Of a stretch of DNA of 64,000 nucleotides, positions 53,553 through 64,000 are shown piece by piece. Source of the DNA: G963674665 sp964609625 (GTDB taxonomy: Bacteria; Desulfobacterota; Desulfovibrionia; Desulfovibrionales; Desulfovibrionaceae); contig CAZSRS010000019.1 in the NCBI GenBank assembly GCA_964609625.1, positions 11,830-75,829 of the forward strand. Direction: 5' to 3'. The stretch's first letter is position 1, and each line of letters starts with the position of its first letter. Below the pieces are notes generated by a model. It did not search any database. It was not told the origin of the DNA and saw nothing but the letters and a program-made list of their open reading frames with translations. A program made the position numbers and the translations under genes.

Positions 53553-55730
53553 ATGAAAAAGCGGACCCTGCGCATCGCCGCCATTGCCGCCGCCGTCCTG
53601 GTACTCCTCCTGGCCGGGGGCGTCGTCCTGCTCAAATCGAGCATCAAACCCAACATCTTCAAGCCGCAGATGGCCAGCGTGGTGCAACGCCTCACCGGGC
53701 TGACCCCCACCTTCGACGGCGACGTGACCGTGCGGTTGTTCCCCACGTCCCTGCGCTTCGAGCACGTCACCCTGGACAGCGGCATCGGCCCCGAAGGCAG
53801 GCCTTTGGCATCGCTGGCGCATCTCGAGGTCCAGGCCGAGCTTTCCTCGCTGCTACGCGGTGAACTCAAGGTCAGCGCCGTGAGCCTGGATGGGCTGCAA
53901 CTCAACGTCCTGCGCGACGCCCAGGGCAATTTCAACTTCCCGCGCCCCCCGGTGAAGGAAGTCACCGCCGATGCGGAAAAAGTCCGCGTGACCACGGACA
54001 CGGGCGACACCGTGACCTTTGCCTATCGCATCGCGGCCCTGCGCATCACGAACGCCAGCGTGCTCTTCCTGGACCAAGGCACAGGGGCGCGCCACGAAGT
54101 CACCAGACTGAAGCTCGACGCCGAGAACATCACGCCAGACAAGGACTTTCCCGTCACCTTCAGTTGCGCGGCCTCCTCCACCAAACCCGACTTGCAGGGC
54201 GACCTGGCCATGCAGGGCCGCTTCAGCGCCGACCCCATGCGCCCCTTCGTGGGCGTGCGCGACTACACCCTCAAGGCTTCCCTGCGCGGCAAGGACCTGC
54301 CCGTGGATGAGACCGGCGCCACACTGGAGGGCGCGGCCAGCCTGGACGGCACCGCCCGACTCTTTACCCTGGACGGACTGAGGATCACCGTGCACGCCAT
54401 CGGCGGCGAGCTGTCCGGCAAGCGCAACCTGGTCGTCACTTGGCCCTCCCTGCGCCTGGATCAACAGGCCGGAACCCTCGAGGCCGAGCCCCTGCGCATC
54501 GCCGCCGACGCCCTGAGCGCCACGGTCCAGTTGCACGTGGAAAACCTGCTCCAGGAGCCCTTGCTGCGCTGCGAACTCGACGTCCCAGCCTTTTCCCTGG
54601 CCAAGGCCCTGAAAAACGAAGGCCTGGAGCTCCAACTCCAGGACTCCGAGGCCCTGGGCTCCCTCTCCCTCGAGGCCGTGCTGGAGGCCTCGGCCAAGAC
54701 CCTGGACATCACCAAGGCCTCCCTGGTCCTGGATCAGACAACTGCCGCCCTCACAGCCCACTGGGACCCAGCGACCATGCAGGGACGCTGGAAACTGCAT
54801 TTGGACCGCCTGGACCTGGACCGCTACCTGCCCAAGGGGCAGGCTCCGGCAACGCCGCAATCCCCCAAGGCCGACGTTTCGGAAAAAACCGCCCCGCGCC
54901 CCCTGTTGCCCGAGCCGCTACGCGCCGCGGAGATCACCGGCACCTTCAGCTGTGACAGCCTGCGCGCCGCAAAGCTCTCCCTGGGCAAGGTCACCATCGA
55001 TACCACCCTCAAGCAGGGACGTTTGACCGCCGCCGCTAAGGTCGGCGATCTGTACAAGGGGACGGTGCAATCCACCCTGGCCGCGGACCTGACCAACCCC
55101 GTGCCTCCGTTGCAGGTGAAGGCCAAGGCGGAAAAAGTGCAGCTCGAACCCCTGCTCAAGGCCTTGACCGGCGAGGCCAAGGTTTCGGGCACGGCCGCGC
55201 TGCAGGCGGACCTCAAGGCCCAGGGCCTGGACCCCGACACCCTCAAACGCAGCCTCGGCGGCACGCTGCAGGCCAGCGCGCGCAACGGCGCCGTGCTTGG
55301 CTACTCCCTCTCCCTGGAGGCCCTGCAGGCCGGGAAGGCCCTGGACTCCGGGCTCACCGAGTACCAGTCGGCCACGGTGGACGCCGCCATCGACAAGGGC
55401 GTGGCCAAGTTCCAACGCCTGGACGTCCAGGCCAAGCCCAACAAGGTCTCAGGTGGGGGGTGGGTGAACCTGGTGAAGGAGACGCTGGACCTCCAGCTCA
55501 AGGCCCATCTCCTGAATCTGGCGGCCATACCGGTAAGCGTGAGCGGCAGCCTGCACGGCCCGTCGGTTTCCGTGGATGCCTCGGCCCTGGTGCAGGGCAC
55601 GGTGAAATCGCTGCTGCAGGCACCCGGCGACGCGGCGGAGAGCGTGGGCGACGTGCTCAAAAGCCCCGGCAAGACCGGCAAGGACATCAAGGAATCCATC
55701 GGCGGCTTTCTCAAGGGCCTGGGCAACTGA
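53553..55730 (+). CDS. AsmA family protein
   Basis: This 725-residue protein has an N-terminal membrane anchor (IAAIAAAVLVLLLAGGVVLL, about 8-27) and a long periplasmic part. The first ~110 residues (FKPQMASVVQRLTGLTPTFD, ELKVSAVSLDGLQL) and the C-terminal region (about 560-690, LGGTLQASARNGAVLGYSL then VNLVKETLDLQLKAHL) match AsmA/TamB-like repeating beta-groove proteins. These are thought to move phospholipids or help assemble the outer membrane. The gene stands alone between the divergent cheR and a strong terminator at 55852-55885. Confidence 0.85.
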   Translation: MKKRTLRIAAIAAAVLVLLLAGGVVLLKSSIKPNIFKPQMASVVQRLTGLTPTFDGDVTVRLFPTSLRFEHVTLDSGIGPEGRPLASLAHLEVQAELSSLLRGELKVSAVSLDGLQLNVLRDAQGNFNFPRPPVKEVTADAEKVRVTTDTGDTVTFAYRIAALRITNASVLFLDQGTGARHEVTRLKLDAENITPDKDFPVTFSCAASSTKPDLQGDLAMQGRFSADPMRPFVGVRDYTLKASLRGKDLPVDETGATLEGAASLDGTARLFTLDGLRITVHAIGGELSGKRNLVVTWPSLRLDQQAGTLEAEPLRIAADALSATVQLHVENLLQEPLLRCELDVPAFSLAKALKNEGLELQLQDSEALGSLSLEAVLEASAKTLDITKASLVLDQTTAALTAHWDPATMQGRWKLHLDRLDLDRYLPKGQAPATPQSPKADVSEKTAPRPLLPEPLRAAEITGTFSCDSLRAAKLSLGKVTIDTTLKQGRLTAAAKVGDLYKGTVQSTLAADLTNPVPPLQVKAKAEKVQLEPLLKALTGEAKVSGTAALQADLKAQGLDPDTLKRSLGGTLQASARNGAVLGYSLSLEALQAGKALDSGLTEYQSATVDAAIDKGVAKFQRLDVQAKPNKVSGGGWVNLVKETLDLQLKAHLLNLAAIPVSVSGSLHGPSVSVDASALVQGTVKSLLQAPGDAAESVGDVLKSPGKTGKDIKESIGGFLKGLGN

Positions 55731-55851
55731 TCCGCCCGCCTCGGACTCTCACATTAACAATCGTTCATCTGACGGAAAGGTTTTGTCCACGGATTGTGCT
55801 TATCTTCAATTTATCCAATTCCTCTTCTACCTCTAACCACCCCACTAGCCT

Positions 55852-55885
55852 TACCCCCGCCCCCCCCAGGCGGGGGTAGCTTTTT
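55852..55885 (+). terminator. Intrinsic terminator after the AsmA gene
   Basis: TACCCCCGC pairs with GCGGGGGTA around a C-rich loop and is followed by GCTTTTT. Confidence 0.85.
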
Positions 55886-55974
55886 GTAGCTCCTGCACTG
55901 CAAAGACGTACACGCACGCGTTCCAAAGACAAGATATCCACCACGGGCATATCCCTGCAAAAGACTTAAAGGGC

Positions 55975-56003
55975 TTGCACTCGCATTATGGTTGGAATAT
56001 ACT
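55975..56003 (+). promoter_or_regulatory. Sigma-70 promoter of the hybrid kinase gene
   Basis: TTGCAC (55975-55980), a 17-nt spacer and TATACT (55998-56003) match the housekeeping consensus at 4/6 and 5/6 positions. The predicted start is near 56010. Confidence 0.7.
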
Positions 56004-56124
56004 ATCTTTTCGTAGTGTGTAGCGGCCAATACTGCTGTATCTCGTATCCGCATTTTTGATTCGAATGATACCGTAGACGTTGCCCTGCCTGTGCGTGTAT
56101 TGTATATCTTGAGGCTGTCTTGTC

Positions 56125-58821
<2,697 letters not shown>

Positions 58822-58993
58822 CCCACGCTACGCATCCGGACCGTGAAGGCCATGGCCCAACACCGACGTCCCGCGCGGCCCGCGAACCAGGTTGCTCGGG
58901 GAGCGGTTCCCAGTCGGGAGCGTAAGCCACCTCATATGGCCCCGCAGCGGGGCGCCTCGCACGCCTGCAACACACCATACGAAGGAGAAAAAC

Positions 58994-59203
58994 ATGCCTT
59001 ACGTCAATATCAAGATCACGCGCGAGGGCGCCACGCCTGCGCAGAAACAGGAACTCATCGCCGGCGTCACCCGGCTGCTGGTGGATGTGCTGGGCAAGAA
59101 CCCGGCAACCACGGTGGTGGTCATCGACGAGGTGGACACCGACAACTGGGGCATCGGCGGACGCAGCGTCACCCAACGCCGCCGGGAAGAACAGGGGAAG
59201 TGA
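58994..59203 (+). CDS. 4-oxalocrotonate tautomerase-like protein
   Basis: This 69-residue protein starts MPYVNIKITREGATPAQKQE with Pro as residue 2, which becomes the catalytic N-terminal Pro after Met removal. Arg11 and TRLLVDVLGKNPATTVVVID fit the family. It probably forms a hexamer. The substrate is unknown; stand-alone copies in bacteria without catechol degradation are common. GAAGGAG precedes the ATG. An IS3 remnant begins 10 bp after the stop. Confidence 0.9.
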   Translation: MPYVNIKITREGATPAQKQELIAGVTRLLVDVLGKNPATTVVVIDEVDTDNWGIGGRSVTQRRREEQGK

Positions 59204-59212
59204 GGGGTGAAG

Positions 59213-59380
59213 TGACCCCAAAAATCCAGACACTATGCTGAGGTGGGCTCCACGACGAAGGTGGAACCACTACCATGGCAAAGCGAAAGAAGTATTCCGC
59301 AGAGTTCAAGGCCAAGCTCGCGTTTGATGCGCTTCGAGGCGAAGAGACCCTAGACCGATACAGATCTGGCGGGATCGCTG
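59213..59380 (+). mobile_element. IS3-family remnant, left end only
   Basis: TGACCCCAAAAATCCAGACA (59213-59232) resembles the left terminal inverted repeat of IS3-family elements. It is followed at the normal distance by the start of an orfA-type transposase. Homology stops near 59380; no right end, orfB or DDE domain is present. The element marks an old insertion and deletion at the edge of the accessory region. Confidence 0.7.
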
Positions 59381-59463
59381 CTGGTTGTGAAGGACGAAGA
59401 GTAATTCCCGTTTTGGTAACTTTCACATTGACCAACGCCCCCCCCCAGCTTACAATGCAATAG
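59275..59463 (+). pseudogene. Truncated IS3 transposase orfA
   Basis: The first ~26 residues, MAKRKKYSAEFKAKLAFDAL and RGEETL, are the HTH start of IS3-family orfA. After that the sequence (DRYRSGGIAAG...) no longer matches, and the frame runs to a TAG at 59461 through unrelated DNA. No function is expected. Confidence 0.75.
59428..59456 (+). promoter_or_regulatory. Sigma-70 promoter of higBA
   Basis: TTGACC (59428-59433), a 17-nt C-rich spacer and TACAAT (59451-59456) form a strong sigma-70 promoter, with the start expected near 59463 and ATG at 59474. TTGGT (59413-59417) and ACCAA (59431-59435) form a small inverted repeat over the -35 that could be the antitoxin operator. Confidence 0.65.
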
Positions 59464-59473
59464 AAGGATCGGA

Positions 59474-59767
59474 ATGAGAATCATCAGCCGTCAGGCACTT
59501 GTCACTTTTACTCGCAAGCATGCGGATGCCAAAGAGGCACTGGATGCATGGTATCACGATGTAAAAAAGAGCGACTGGGAGAGCTGGACAGACATCAAGC
59601 GCCAGTACCCCACGGCTTCCCCTCTGGGAAGTGACCGGTACGTGTTCAACATCAAGGGAAACCATTACCGACTTATCGTAATCATCAAATTTTGTTTTAA
59701 GACGGTTTATATCCGCTTCGTGGGCACACACAAGGAATACGACGCCATCAACGCCACAGAGGTGTAA
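59474..59767 (+). CDS. higB: Type II toxin HigB (RelE-superfamily mRNA interferase)
   Basis: This 97-residue protein matches HigB: MRIISRQALVTFTRKHADAK at the start, WYHDVKKSDWESWTDIKRQY, DRYVFNIKGNHYRLIVIIKF and the C-terminal VYIRFVGTHKEYDAI. It cuts ribosome-bound mRNA when free of antitoxin. AAGGAT lies upstream of the ATG. The antitoxin starts 1 bp after its stop; toxin-first order is usual for higBA. The sequence is less GC-rich than the core genes, which suggests transfer. Confidence 0.92.
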   Translation: MRIISRQALVTFTRKHADAKEALDAWYHDVKKSDWESWTDIKRQYPTASPLGSDRYVFNIKGNHYRLIVIIKFCFKTVYIRFVGTHKEYDAINATEV

Positions 59768-59768
59768 C

Positions 59769-60191
59769 ATGCACAAACTTATTAAGACAGAAGCAGAACA
59801 TACCGAGGCTCTTCGCCGCGTCGAAGAACTGTTCGCCAACGCGCCGCCAGAAGGATACTCCGAGGAACAAGCCAACGAGCTGGAACTGCTCATTCACTTG
59901 ATAGAGGTGTATGAAGACGAGCAATTCCCCATTGACCTGCCAAGCCCGGTTGCAGCCATCATCTTCAAAATGGACCAACTCGGCCTGAAACAAGCCGATC
60001 TCGCTCCCTACTTTGGCAGCAAGAGCCGCGTGTCAGAAGTCCTGAGCGGCAAACGACCTCTCTCGCTGGCCATGATGCGCAAGCTGCACACGGGGCTGGG
60101 TATCCCTGCGGAGGTGTTGTTGCAGGAGCTGAGAGACGAGAACCCCATACACGTACCGCAAAGCAACAACACGACACACCAACACATGTAA
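59769..60191 (+). CDS. higA: Antitoxin HigA (HTH Xre type)
   Basis: This 140-residue antitoxin has an N-terminal toxin-binding half (HTEALRRVEELFANAPPEGY) and a C-terminal Cro/Xre-type HTH (about 68-118, QLGLKQADLAPYFGSKSRVS then EVLSGKRPLSLAMMRKLHT). It should neutralise HigB and repress the promoter at 59428-59456. The last ~15 residues are an Asn/Thr/His-rich tail. It is probably co-transcribed with higB. Confidence 0.92.
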   Translation: MHKLIKTEAEHTEALRRVEELFANAPPEGYSEEQANELELLIHLIEVYEDEQFPIDLPSPVAAIIFKMDQLGLKQADLAPYFGSKSRVSEVLSGKRPLSLAMMRKLHTGLGIPAEVLLQELRDENPIHVPQSNNTTHQHM

Positions 60192-60278
60192 TAACAAACG
60201 AACTTTTTCATTTTTTTCAATCATGACGTGTGGGCACACCCCCCCTTTTTCCGTGAGTACCCGGTGAGTACACAAACG

Positions 60279-60310
60279 AAAAAAGCCCTCGGGATTATCT
60301 CCCAAGGGCT
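60279..60310 (-). terminator. Terminator downstream of the tRNA fragment
   Basis: AGCCCTCGGG and CCCAAGGGCT pair with one mismatch, and six A residues on the plus strand give a U6 tract on the minus strand. This is the natural terminator of the original tRNA gene. Confidence 0.8.
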
Positions 60311-60320
60311 TGATTTTCTT

Positions 60321-60365
<45 letters not shown>

Positions 60366-60582
60366 TTCTTGCTGCCGCAGTATCCCGGAGTATCCCGCAC
60401 TAACCCAACATAGCCATATTATGGCATTTTTGGCTTAACTTCTGGTGGCGATTCTTCCTGATTTTACCCGCAAGAACTGGTTTTTGCCCTGGGTTTGTGC
60501 ACCCCATGTGCACCCCATTGGAAGGGATGACCTTTGGGCTGGAGGCCCAGAATTTTTTCATAATATTCATCATCGAAAAATA

Positions 60583-60611
60583 TTGATTCAGACACTTCGC
60601 CTTGCTAAACT
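60583..60611 (+). promoter_or_regulatory. Candidate sigma-70 promoter of the gajAB pair
   Basis: TTGATT (60583-60588), a 17-nt spacer and TAAACT (60606-60611) give a moderate sigma-70 match, 60 bp before ATG 60671. Confidence 0.5.
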
Positions 60612-60670
60612 TTGTTTACAAGAAATCAAGTTGACGTAGGAAATAATAGGAATGAGGTGGTTCTGAAGCG

Positions 60671-62389
60671 ATGCGCATTAGAAAAATTGAAATCATAAAT
60701 TTCAGGTGCATCCAGCGTTTTTCCTGGTGTCCTTCGGATGGCCTGAATTGTCTGATCGGCCCAGGAGACAGCGGCAAATCCACTGTCCTGGATGCTATTG
60801 ACTATTGCCTTGGCGCTCGGCGTACTGCGCAAATCACTGATGCTGATTTCAATAACCTTGATGTGGATACTCCCATCAGTATCACCCTGACATTGGGCGA
60901 CTTGGATGAGTCACTCAAAAACTTCGATACATATGGCCTTTACCTGCGAGCATTTGATCCGACAACTGGCGAGGTGGAAGACGAGCCGGAGAAAGATTTA
61001 GAAACTGTTTTCACTTTGAATCTGACGGTGGGCAGTGATCTTGAACCAATCTGGGCTTTATTCTCGGAGCGTGCTACGGCGCAGAGTGCTTCACGCAATC
61101 TGACATGGAATGATCGAATACGTTTGGCCCCTACGAGAATAGGGGCTTTGTCGAGTTTTAATCTTGGCTGGCGTCAAGGCTCCGTCCTGAACAAACTCAC
61201 CGATGAAAAAGCGAATACCTCAGCAGCCCTTGCCAGCGCGGGGAGGCAAGCCCGTGAAGCCTTCGGCGTAGATGTTGAAAAGCAACTGGAAGAGACCCTG
61301 AAGATTGTCAGCGAGGCTTCGAAGGAACTTGGTGTCGACATCGGGTATAAAGCACGTGCTCTGCTCGATGCTCACTCGGTAAATTTCAGTGGTGGCTCAA
61401 TATCGCTACATAATGAAGATGGAGTGCCCCTGCGAGGATTAGGAGTGGGCTCTACCCGCTTGTTGATTGCAGGCCTCCAGCGCAAGGCCGCTGAGAAGTC
61501 TCCTCTGCTTTTAGTTGACGAGGTTGAATACGGTTTAGAACCCCATAGAATTGTGAGGTTTTTGGGCTCTCTAGGGGCAAAGGATTCGAAACCTCCATTC
61601 CAAGTGTTCATGACAACCCATTCCCCTGTCGTGCTCAGGGAGCTATCTGGTGATCAGCTTTATGTGTTGCGGGAGACGGGTGAACGCCATGTAGCTTATT
61701 CGGTTGGGACAACGGACGAAATTCAAGGAACTATTCGCTGTTTCCCCGAAGCTTTTTTGGCTTCGACGATCGTGGTTTGTGAAGGAGCAAGTGAAGTTGG
61801 CCTTGTGCGAGGTCTGGATCTATACAAACAAAGCAATGGAAAAGCATCAATTTTTGCCTGCGGTGCTTCATTGGTAGATGCTGGCGGAGTCAACAAGATA
61901 CTGACAAGGGCAGAAGCCTTTCAGACCTTGGGCTACCGGGTTGCCATTTTTCGAGATGATGACAAGCAACCTCCCCATGCACAGGAGCAGGCCTTTGAGG
62001 ATTCAGGGGGATTCGTAGTTAAATGGAGCAATGGAGAAAAGCTTGAAAGTGAGCTTTTCAAAAGCCTTCCAGACATAGCGATTACCCTTTTGGTTGATAA
62101 AGCCGTTAAAGTTCATGGGGAGGATGTTATTGATGAGCATTTGAAAAGTGCTTCAGATAATGCAGTCAATTTAGAGGTGATAACAAAACATGGCAAAACA
62201 ACATCGATACCAGAAGAACACCGTATCATTCTGGGAAACGCGTCAAGTAATAAATCTAACCCATGGTTTAAAAATGTATCCACAATGGAAGAGATTGGCA
62301 AAGACATCGTAGGGCCAAATATGAAATCATCGGAGAAGAAATTCAAAGTCCGGCTGAATGCTTTATTTAAGTGGGCTCGAAATGGCTGA
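60671..62389 (+). CDS. gajA: Gabija-type OLD-family ATPase/nuclease GajA
   Basis: This 572-residue protein joins an ABC-type ATPase and a Toprim nuclease, the OLD-family architecture. Motifs are Walker A GPGDSGKST (30-38), the OLD signature region LRGLGVGSTRLLIAGL, Walker B LLLVDEVEYGLEP (D283-E284) and the H-loop MTTHSPVVL. The Toprim domain has VVCEGASEVGL (E371) and an acidic motif FRDDDK (D429-D431). The length is close to described GajA (~580). In Gabija, GajA nicks phage DNA when nucleotide pools fall. The next gene is a UvrD-like helicase overlapping by 8 bp, which defines class 2 OLD/Gabija. AT-rich codon use marks it as acquired. Confidence 0.88.
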   Translation: MRIRKIEIINFRCIQRFSWCPSDGLNCLIGPGDSGKSTVLDAIDYCLGARRTAQITDADFNNLDVDTPISITLTLGDLDESLKNFDTYGLYLRAFDPTTGEVEDEPEKDLETVFTLNLTVGSDLEPIWALFSERATAQSASRNLTWNDRIRLAPTRIGALSSFNLGWRQGSVLNKLTDEKANTSAALASAGRQAREAFGVDVEKQLEETLKIVSEASKELGVDIGYKARALLDAHSVNFSGGSISLHNEDGVPLRGLGVGSTRLLIAGLQRKAAEKSPLLLVDEVEYGLEPHRIVRFLGSLGAKDSKPPFQVFMTTHSPVVLRELSGDQLYVLRETGERHVAYSVGTTDEIQGTIRCFPEAFLASTIVVCEGASEVGLVRGLDLYKQSNGKASIFACGASLVDAGGVNKILTRAEAFQTLGYRVAIFRDDDKQPPHAQEQAFEDSGGFVVKWSNGEKLESELFKSLPDIAITLLVDKAVKVHGEDVIDEHLKSASDNAVNLEVITKHGKTTSIPEEHRIILGNASSNKSNPWFKNVSTMEEIGKDIVGPNMKSSEKKFKVRLNALFKWARNG

Positions 62390-63803
62390 AAGCGCCCCCG
62401 ATCTTCTTTCTATTGATCTTGGCCTGGTAACATCTCCAGCCGGTTGCGGTAAAACGCACCTTATTTCAGAAACTGTAAAACGCCATAGAGACACCAAGCC
62501 GATACTTGTATTGACTCATACCAATGCGGGTGTCGCAGCATTGCGAGGGCGCTTCAATAAAGCTGGTGTGCCCGCAACGTACTATAGGCTTTCGACACTT
62601 GATGGTTTTGCAATGCGATTAGCTGGATGTTTTCCTGCGAGAAGCGGTTTAAACCCCGATATTTTAAAACTTAAAAACCCAAATAGTGATTACAAAGCAA
62701 TTAAAAAAGCCGCCTGCCACCTGCTTCGCGAGGGGCATCTCCAGGAAATACTTGTTGCAAGTTATGCGAGACTTATCGTTGACGAGTATCAGGATTGCTG
62801 TGTTCAACAACATGATTTCGTGGTGTTTATCGCCTCAGTGTTGCCCACATGTATCTTGGGTGATCCGCTGCAAGCGGTTTTCGGCTGGCTTGGCTTGCCG
62901 AACTGGCAAACTGATGTATGTGCAATATTCCCGACAGTCGCAGAACTCTCTACTCCATGGCGCTGGCGAAACGCAGGCGCCGAGGAATTTGGACATTGGT
63001 TGCTAGAAGTTCGCAGAAATCTTCTTGCTTGTGAGCCTATTTGCTTCGAAGATTCACCTAAAGAAGTTGCCTGGGTTGACCTTTCCGCCGCTGATAACTG
63101 CCATTTGTGTCAATTGACTGCTGCCAAGACACGTGCTCAAAATCCGCAAGGGTCAGTGTTAATCATCGGTGACGCTCGGAACCCTCACGCCCAACGTAAG
63201 TTTGCGAGTCAAATTCCAGGTGCCGTAACCATAGAAAATGTGAGCCTTGATGACCTTATTAGTTTTGCACAGTGTTTTGATTGCTCATCCTCAACTGCAT
63301 TGGAACAGGTACTCGATTTTTCAGAAAAAGTGATGCGTAATGTAAGTAAGCAACGTTTTCTTAAACGAATCGATTCACTTGAAAATGGTAGAGCAAGAAT
63401 TCCAGCATCAGATGCAGAATCTGCTGCTCTTCAGTTTAAATCCAATCCTTCACCATCTAAAGCTGTCGACTTACTTGTTGAGCTTAACAAAGACATTGGA
63501 GTTTCAAGTCATAGACCATTAGTGCTTCGAGCATGCATTAAGGCATTAGGCACATGCTCTTGCACAGATGATGGTTCATTTTATGAGGCAGCAATTTGTG
63601 CACGAGAGCAGAACCGTCTTCTTGGTAGGGCACTACCCAAGAGAGCTGTCGGAAGTACGCTATTACTAAAGGGGTTAGAGTCAGATGCTGCTGTAATTTT
63701 AAACGCAGCTGATCATGATGCAAACAGTCTTTATGTTGCGATGACACGTGGATCAAGAAAACTTATTATCTGCTCTCATGCTTCAGCTTGGAATAACTAT
63801 TAG
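62382..63803 (+). CDS. gajB: Gabija-type UvrD/Rep-like helicase GajB
   Basis: From ATG 62382 the product has 473 residues; ATG 62358 is possible. It is a compact superfamily 1 helicase: motif I SPAGCGKTH (18-26), Ia LTHTNAGVAAL, motif II LIVDEYQDC (D134), motif III ILGDPLQAVFGW, motif IV-like TPWRWRN, and motif VI SLYVAMTRGSRKLIICS at the C-terminus. It is much shorter than UvrD (~720), as GajB proteins are (~490), apparently lacking the 2B domain. It overlaps gajA by 8 bp. GajB is thought to sense DNA ends and activate GajA by consuming nucleotides. Confidence 0.88.
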   Translation: MAESAPDLLSIDLGLVTSPAGCGKTHLISETVKRHRDTKPILVLTHTNAGVAALRGRFNKAGVPATYYRLSTLDGFAMRLAGCFPARSGLNPDILKLKNPNSDYKAIKKAACHLLREGHLQEILVASYARLIVDEYQDCCVQQHDFVVFIASVLPTCILGDPLQAVFGWLGLPNWQTDVCAIFPTVAELSTPWRWRNAGAEEFGHWLLEVRRNLLACEPICFEDSPKEVAWVDLSAADNCHLCQLTAAKTRAQNPQGSVLIIGDARNPHAQRKFASQIPGAVTIENVSLDDLISFAQCFDCSSSTALEQVLDFSEKVMRNVSKQRFLKRIDSLENGRARIPASDAESAALQFKSNPSPSKAVDLLVELNKDIGVSSHRPLVLRACIKALGTCSCTDDGSFYEAAICAREQNRLLGRALPKRAVGSTLLLKGLESDAAVILNAADHDANSLYVAMTRGSRKLIICSHASAWNNY

Positions 63804-63896
63804 TTCTTGTTTCTCAGCTAAGTATAGAATGTAGCTGACAAGCGAAATTTTTCGGGCTTTCCCCCTTCTAGACATAGGTAGACACAACTAACATTT

Positions 63897-64000
63897 TTAG
63901 TTTTCGAAATCCACTTCATCGTCGCCATTACCCGATGAGCCCTCTAACAGGAGTTTCGCCCCACAGACCTTATTTTCCGAATAATAGCAATGAAATAAGT
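63897..64000 (-). CDS. C-terminal end of an unknown minus-strand gene (partial)
   Basis: On the minus strand a frame is open from the window edge to a TAA at 63899-63897, about 34 residues. It reads FHCYYSENKVCGAKLLLEGS and ends in an acidic tail GNGDDEVDFEN. The composition is protein-like and AT-rich, like gajAB. It would be convergent to gajB, 93 bp away. No family can be assigned from this length. Confidence 0.35.
   Translation of the reverse strand, partial: LFHCYYSENKVCGAKLLLEGSSGNGDDEVDFEN

Larger units (their letters stand above)
55731..56124. other. Intergenic region with terminator, sigma-70 promoter and structured leader
   Basis: About 390 bp without an ORF. It contains the AsmA terminator (55852-55885), a consensus-like sigma-70 promoter (55975-56003) and a leader of about 115 nt before the hybrid kinase. 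The leader carries CGTATCCGCATTTTTGAT (56043-56060), nearly identical to a sequence upstream of the kinase at 36646. Confidence 0.6.

Noticed and set aside
53339..54010. Long open extension of the cheR frame antisense to the AsmA gene
   Set aside because: Ser/Arg/Thr-rich, no CheR similarity, fully antisense to a convincing gene; a by-product of high GC content.

Overview
The window looks like chromosome of a GC-rich, flagellated Gram-negative bacterium of the Desulfovibrionales type (order-level inference). The order fliK-flgD-flgE-flagellin with glycosyltransferases next to it, an ADP-forming acyl-CoA synthetase paired with a DRTGG protein, and the dense set of PAS kinases and single-domain receivers all recall Desulfovibrio-like genomes. 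No rRNA, complete tRNA or CRISPR array was seen.

Layout. (1) 1-9.2 kb: two glycosyltransferases (the first truncated by the window edge), then fliK-flgD-flgE behind a sigma-54-like promoter, a convergent beta-barrel autotransporter-like protein, and a flagellin gene with a near-perfect sigma-54 promoter. (2) 9.3-13.3 kb: rnc, divergent from an ADP-forming acyl-CoA synthetase followed by a BioD-like/DRTGG protein. (3) 13.9-31.1 kb: a complete dcw cluster on the minus strand in transcription order mraZ-rsmH-ftsL-ftsI-murE-murF-mraY-murD-ftsW-murG-murC-murB-ftsQ-ftsA-ftsZ. It is tightly coupled, with many 1-17 bp overlaps, and is preceded by three 10-bp-spaced MraZ boxes. (4) 31.8-45.8 kb: a signalling block with an HD-GYP phosphodiesterase, two receivers whose phospho-acceptor Asp is Glu, three PAS histidine kinases, a NarL-type regulator, a sigma-54 NtrC-type regulator and two canonical single-domain receivers. 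(5) 45.9-59.2 kb: a small membrane protein, an APH-like kinase with a CysC-like kinase, an SH3b protein, copA-copZ, a GyrI-like protein, an orphan CheR, an AsmA protein, a large hybrid kinase and a tautomerase. (6) 59.2-64 kb: accessory DNA with an IS3 scar, a higBA toxin-antitoxin pair, a 45-nt 3' fragment of an initiator-type tRNA-Met that marks an attachment site, and then a visibly AT-rich island carrying a Gabija-type defence pair (OLD nuclease gajA and UvrD-like helicase gajB).

How the parts fit. Regions 1 and 4 share sigma-54 logic: the NtrC-type regulator at 42806-44257 is followed by a 7-bp perfect dyad, a sigma-54-like promoter and a CheY-like receiver, which suggests a local regulon. 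Several signalling genes share the intergenic motif GCRTATCCGAACAT. The right end is a defence island integrated at a tRNA; its distal boundary lies outside the window. The best candidates for something new are the tRNA-linked defence island, the shared motif upstream of sensor kinases, the Glu-substituted receivers and the APH/CysC-like kinase pair.
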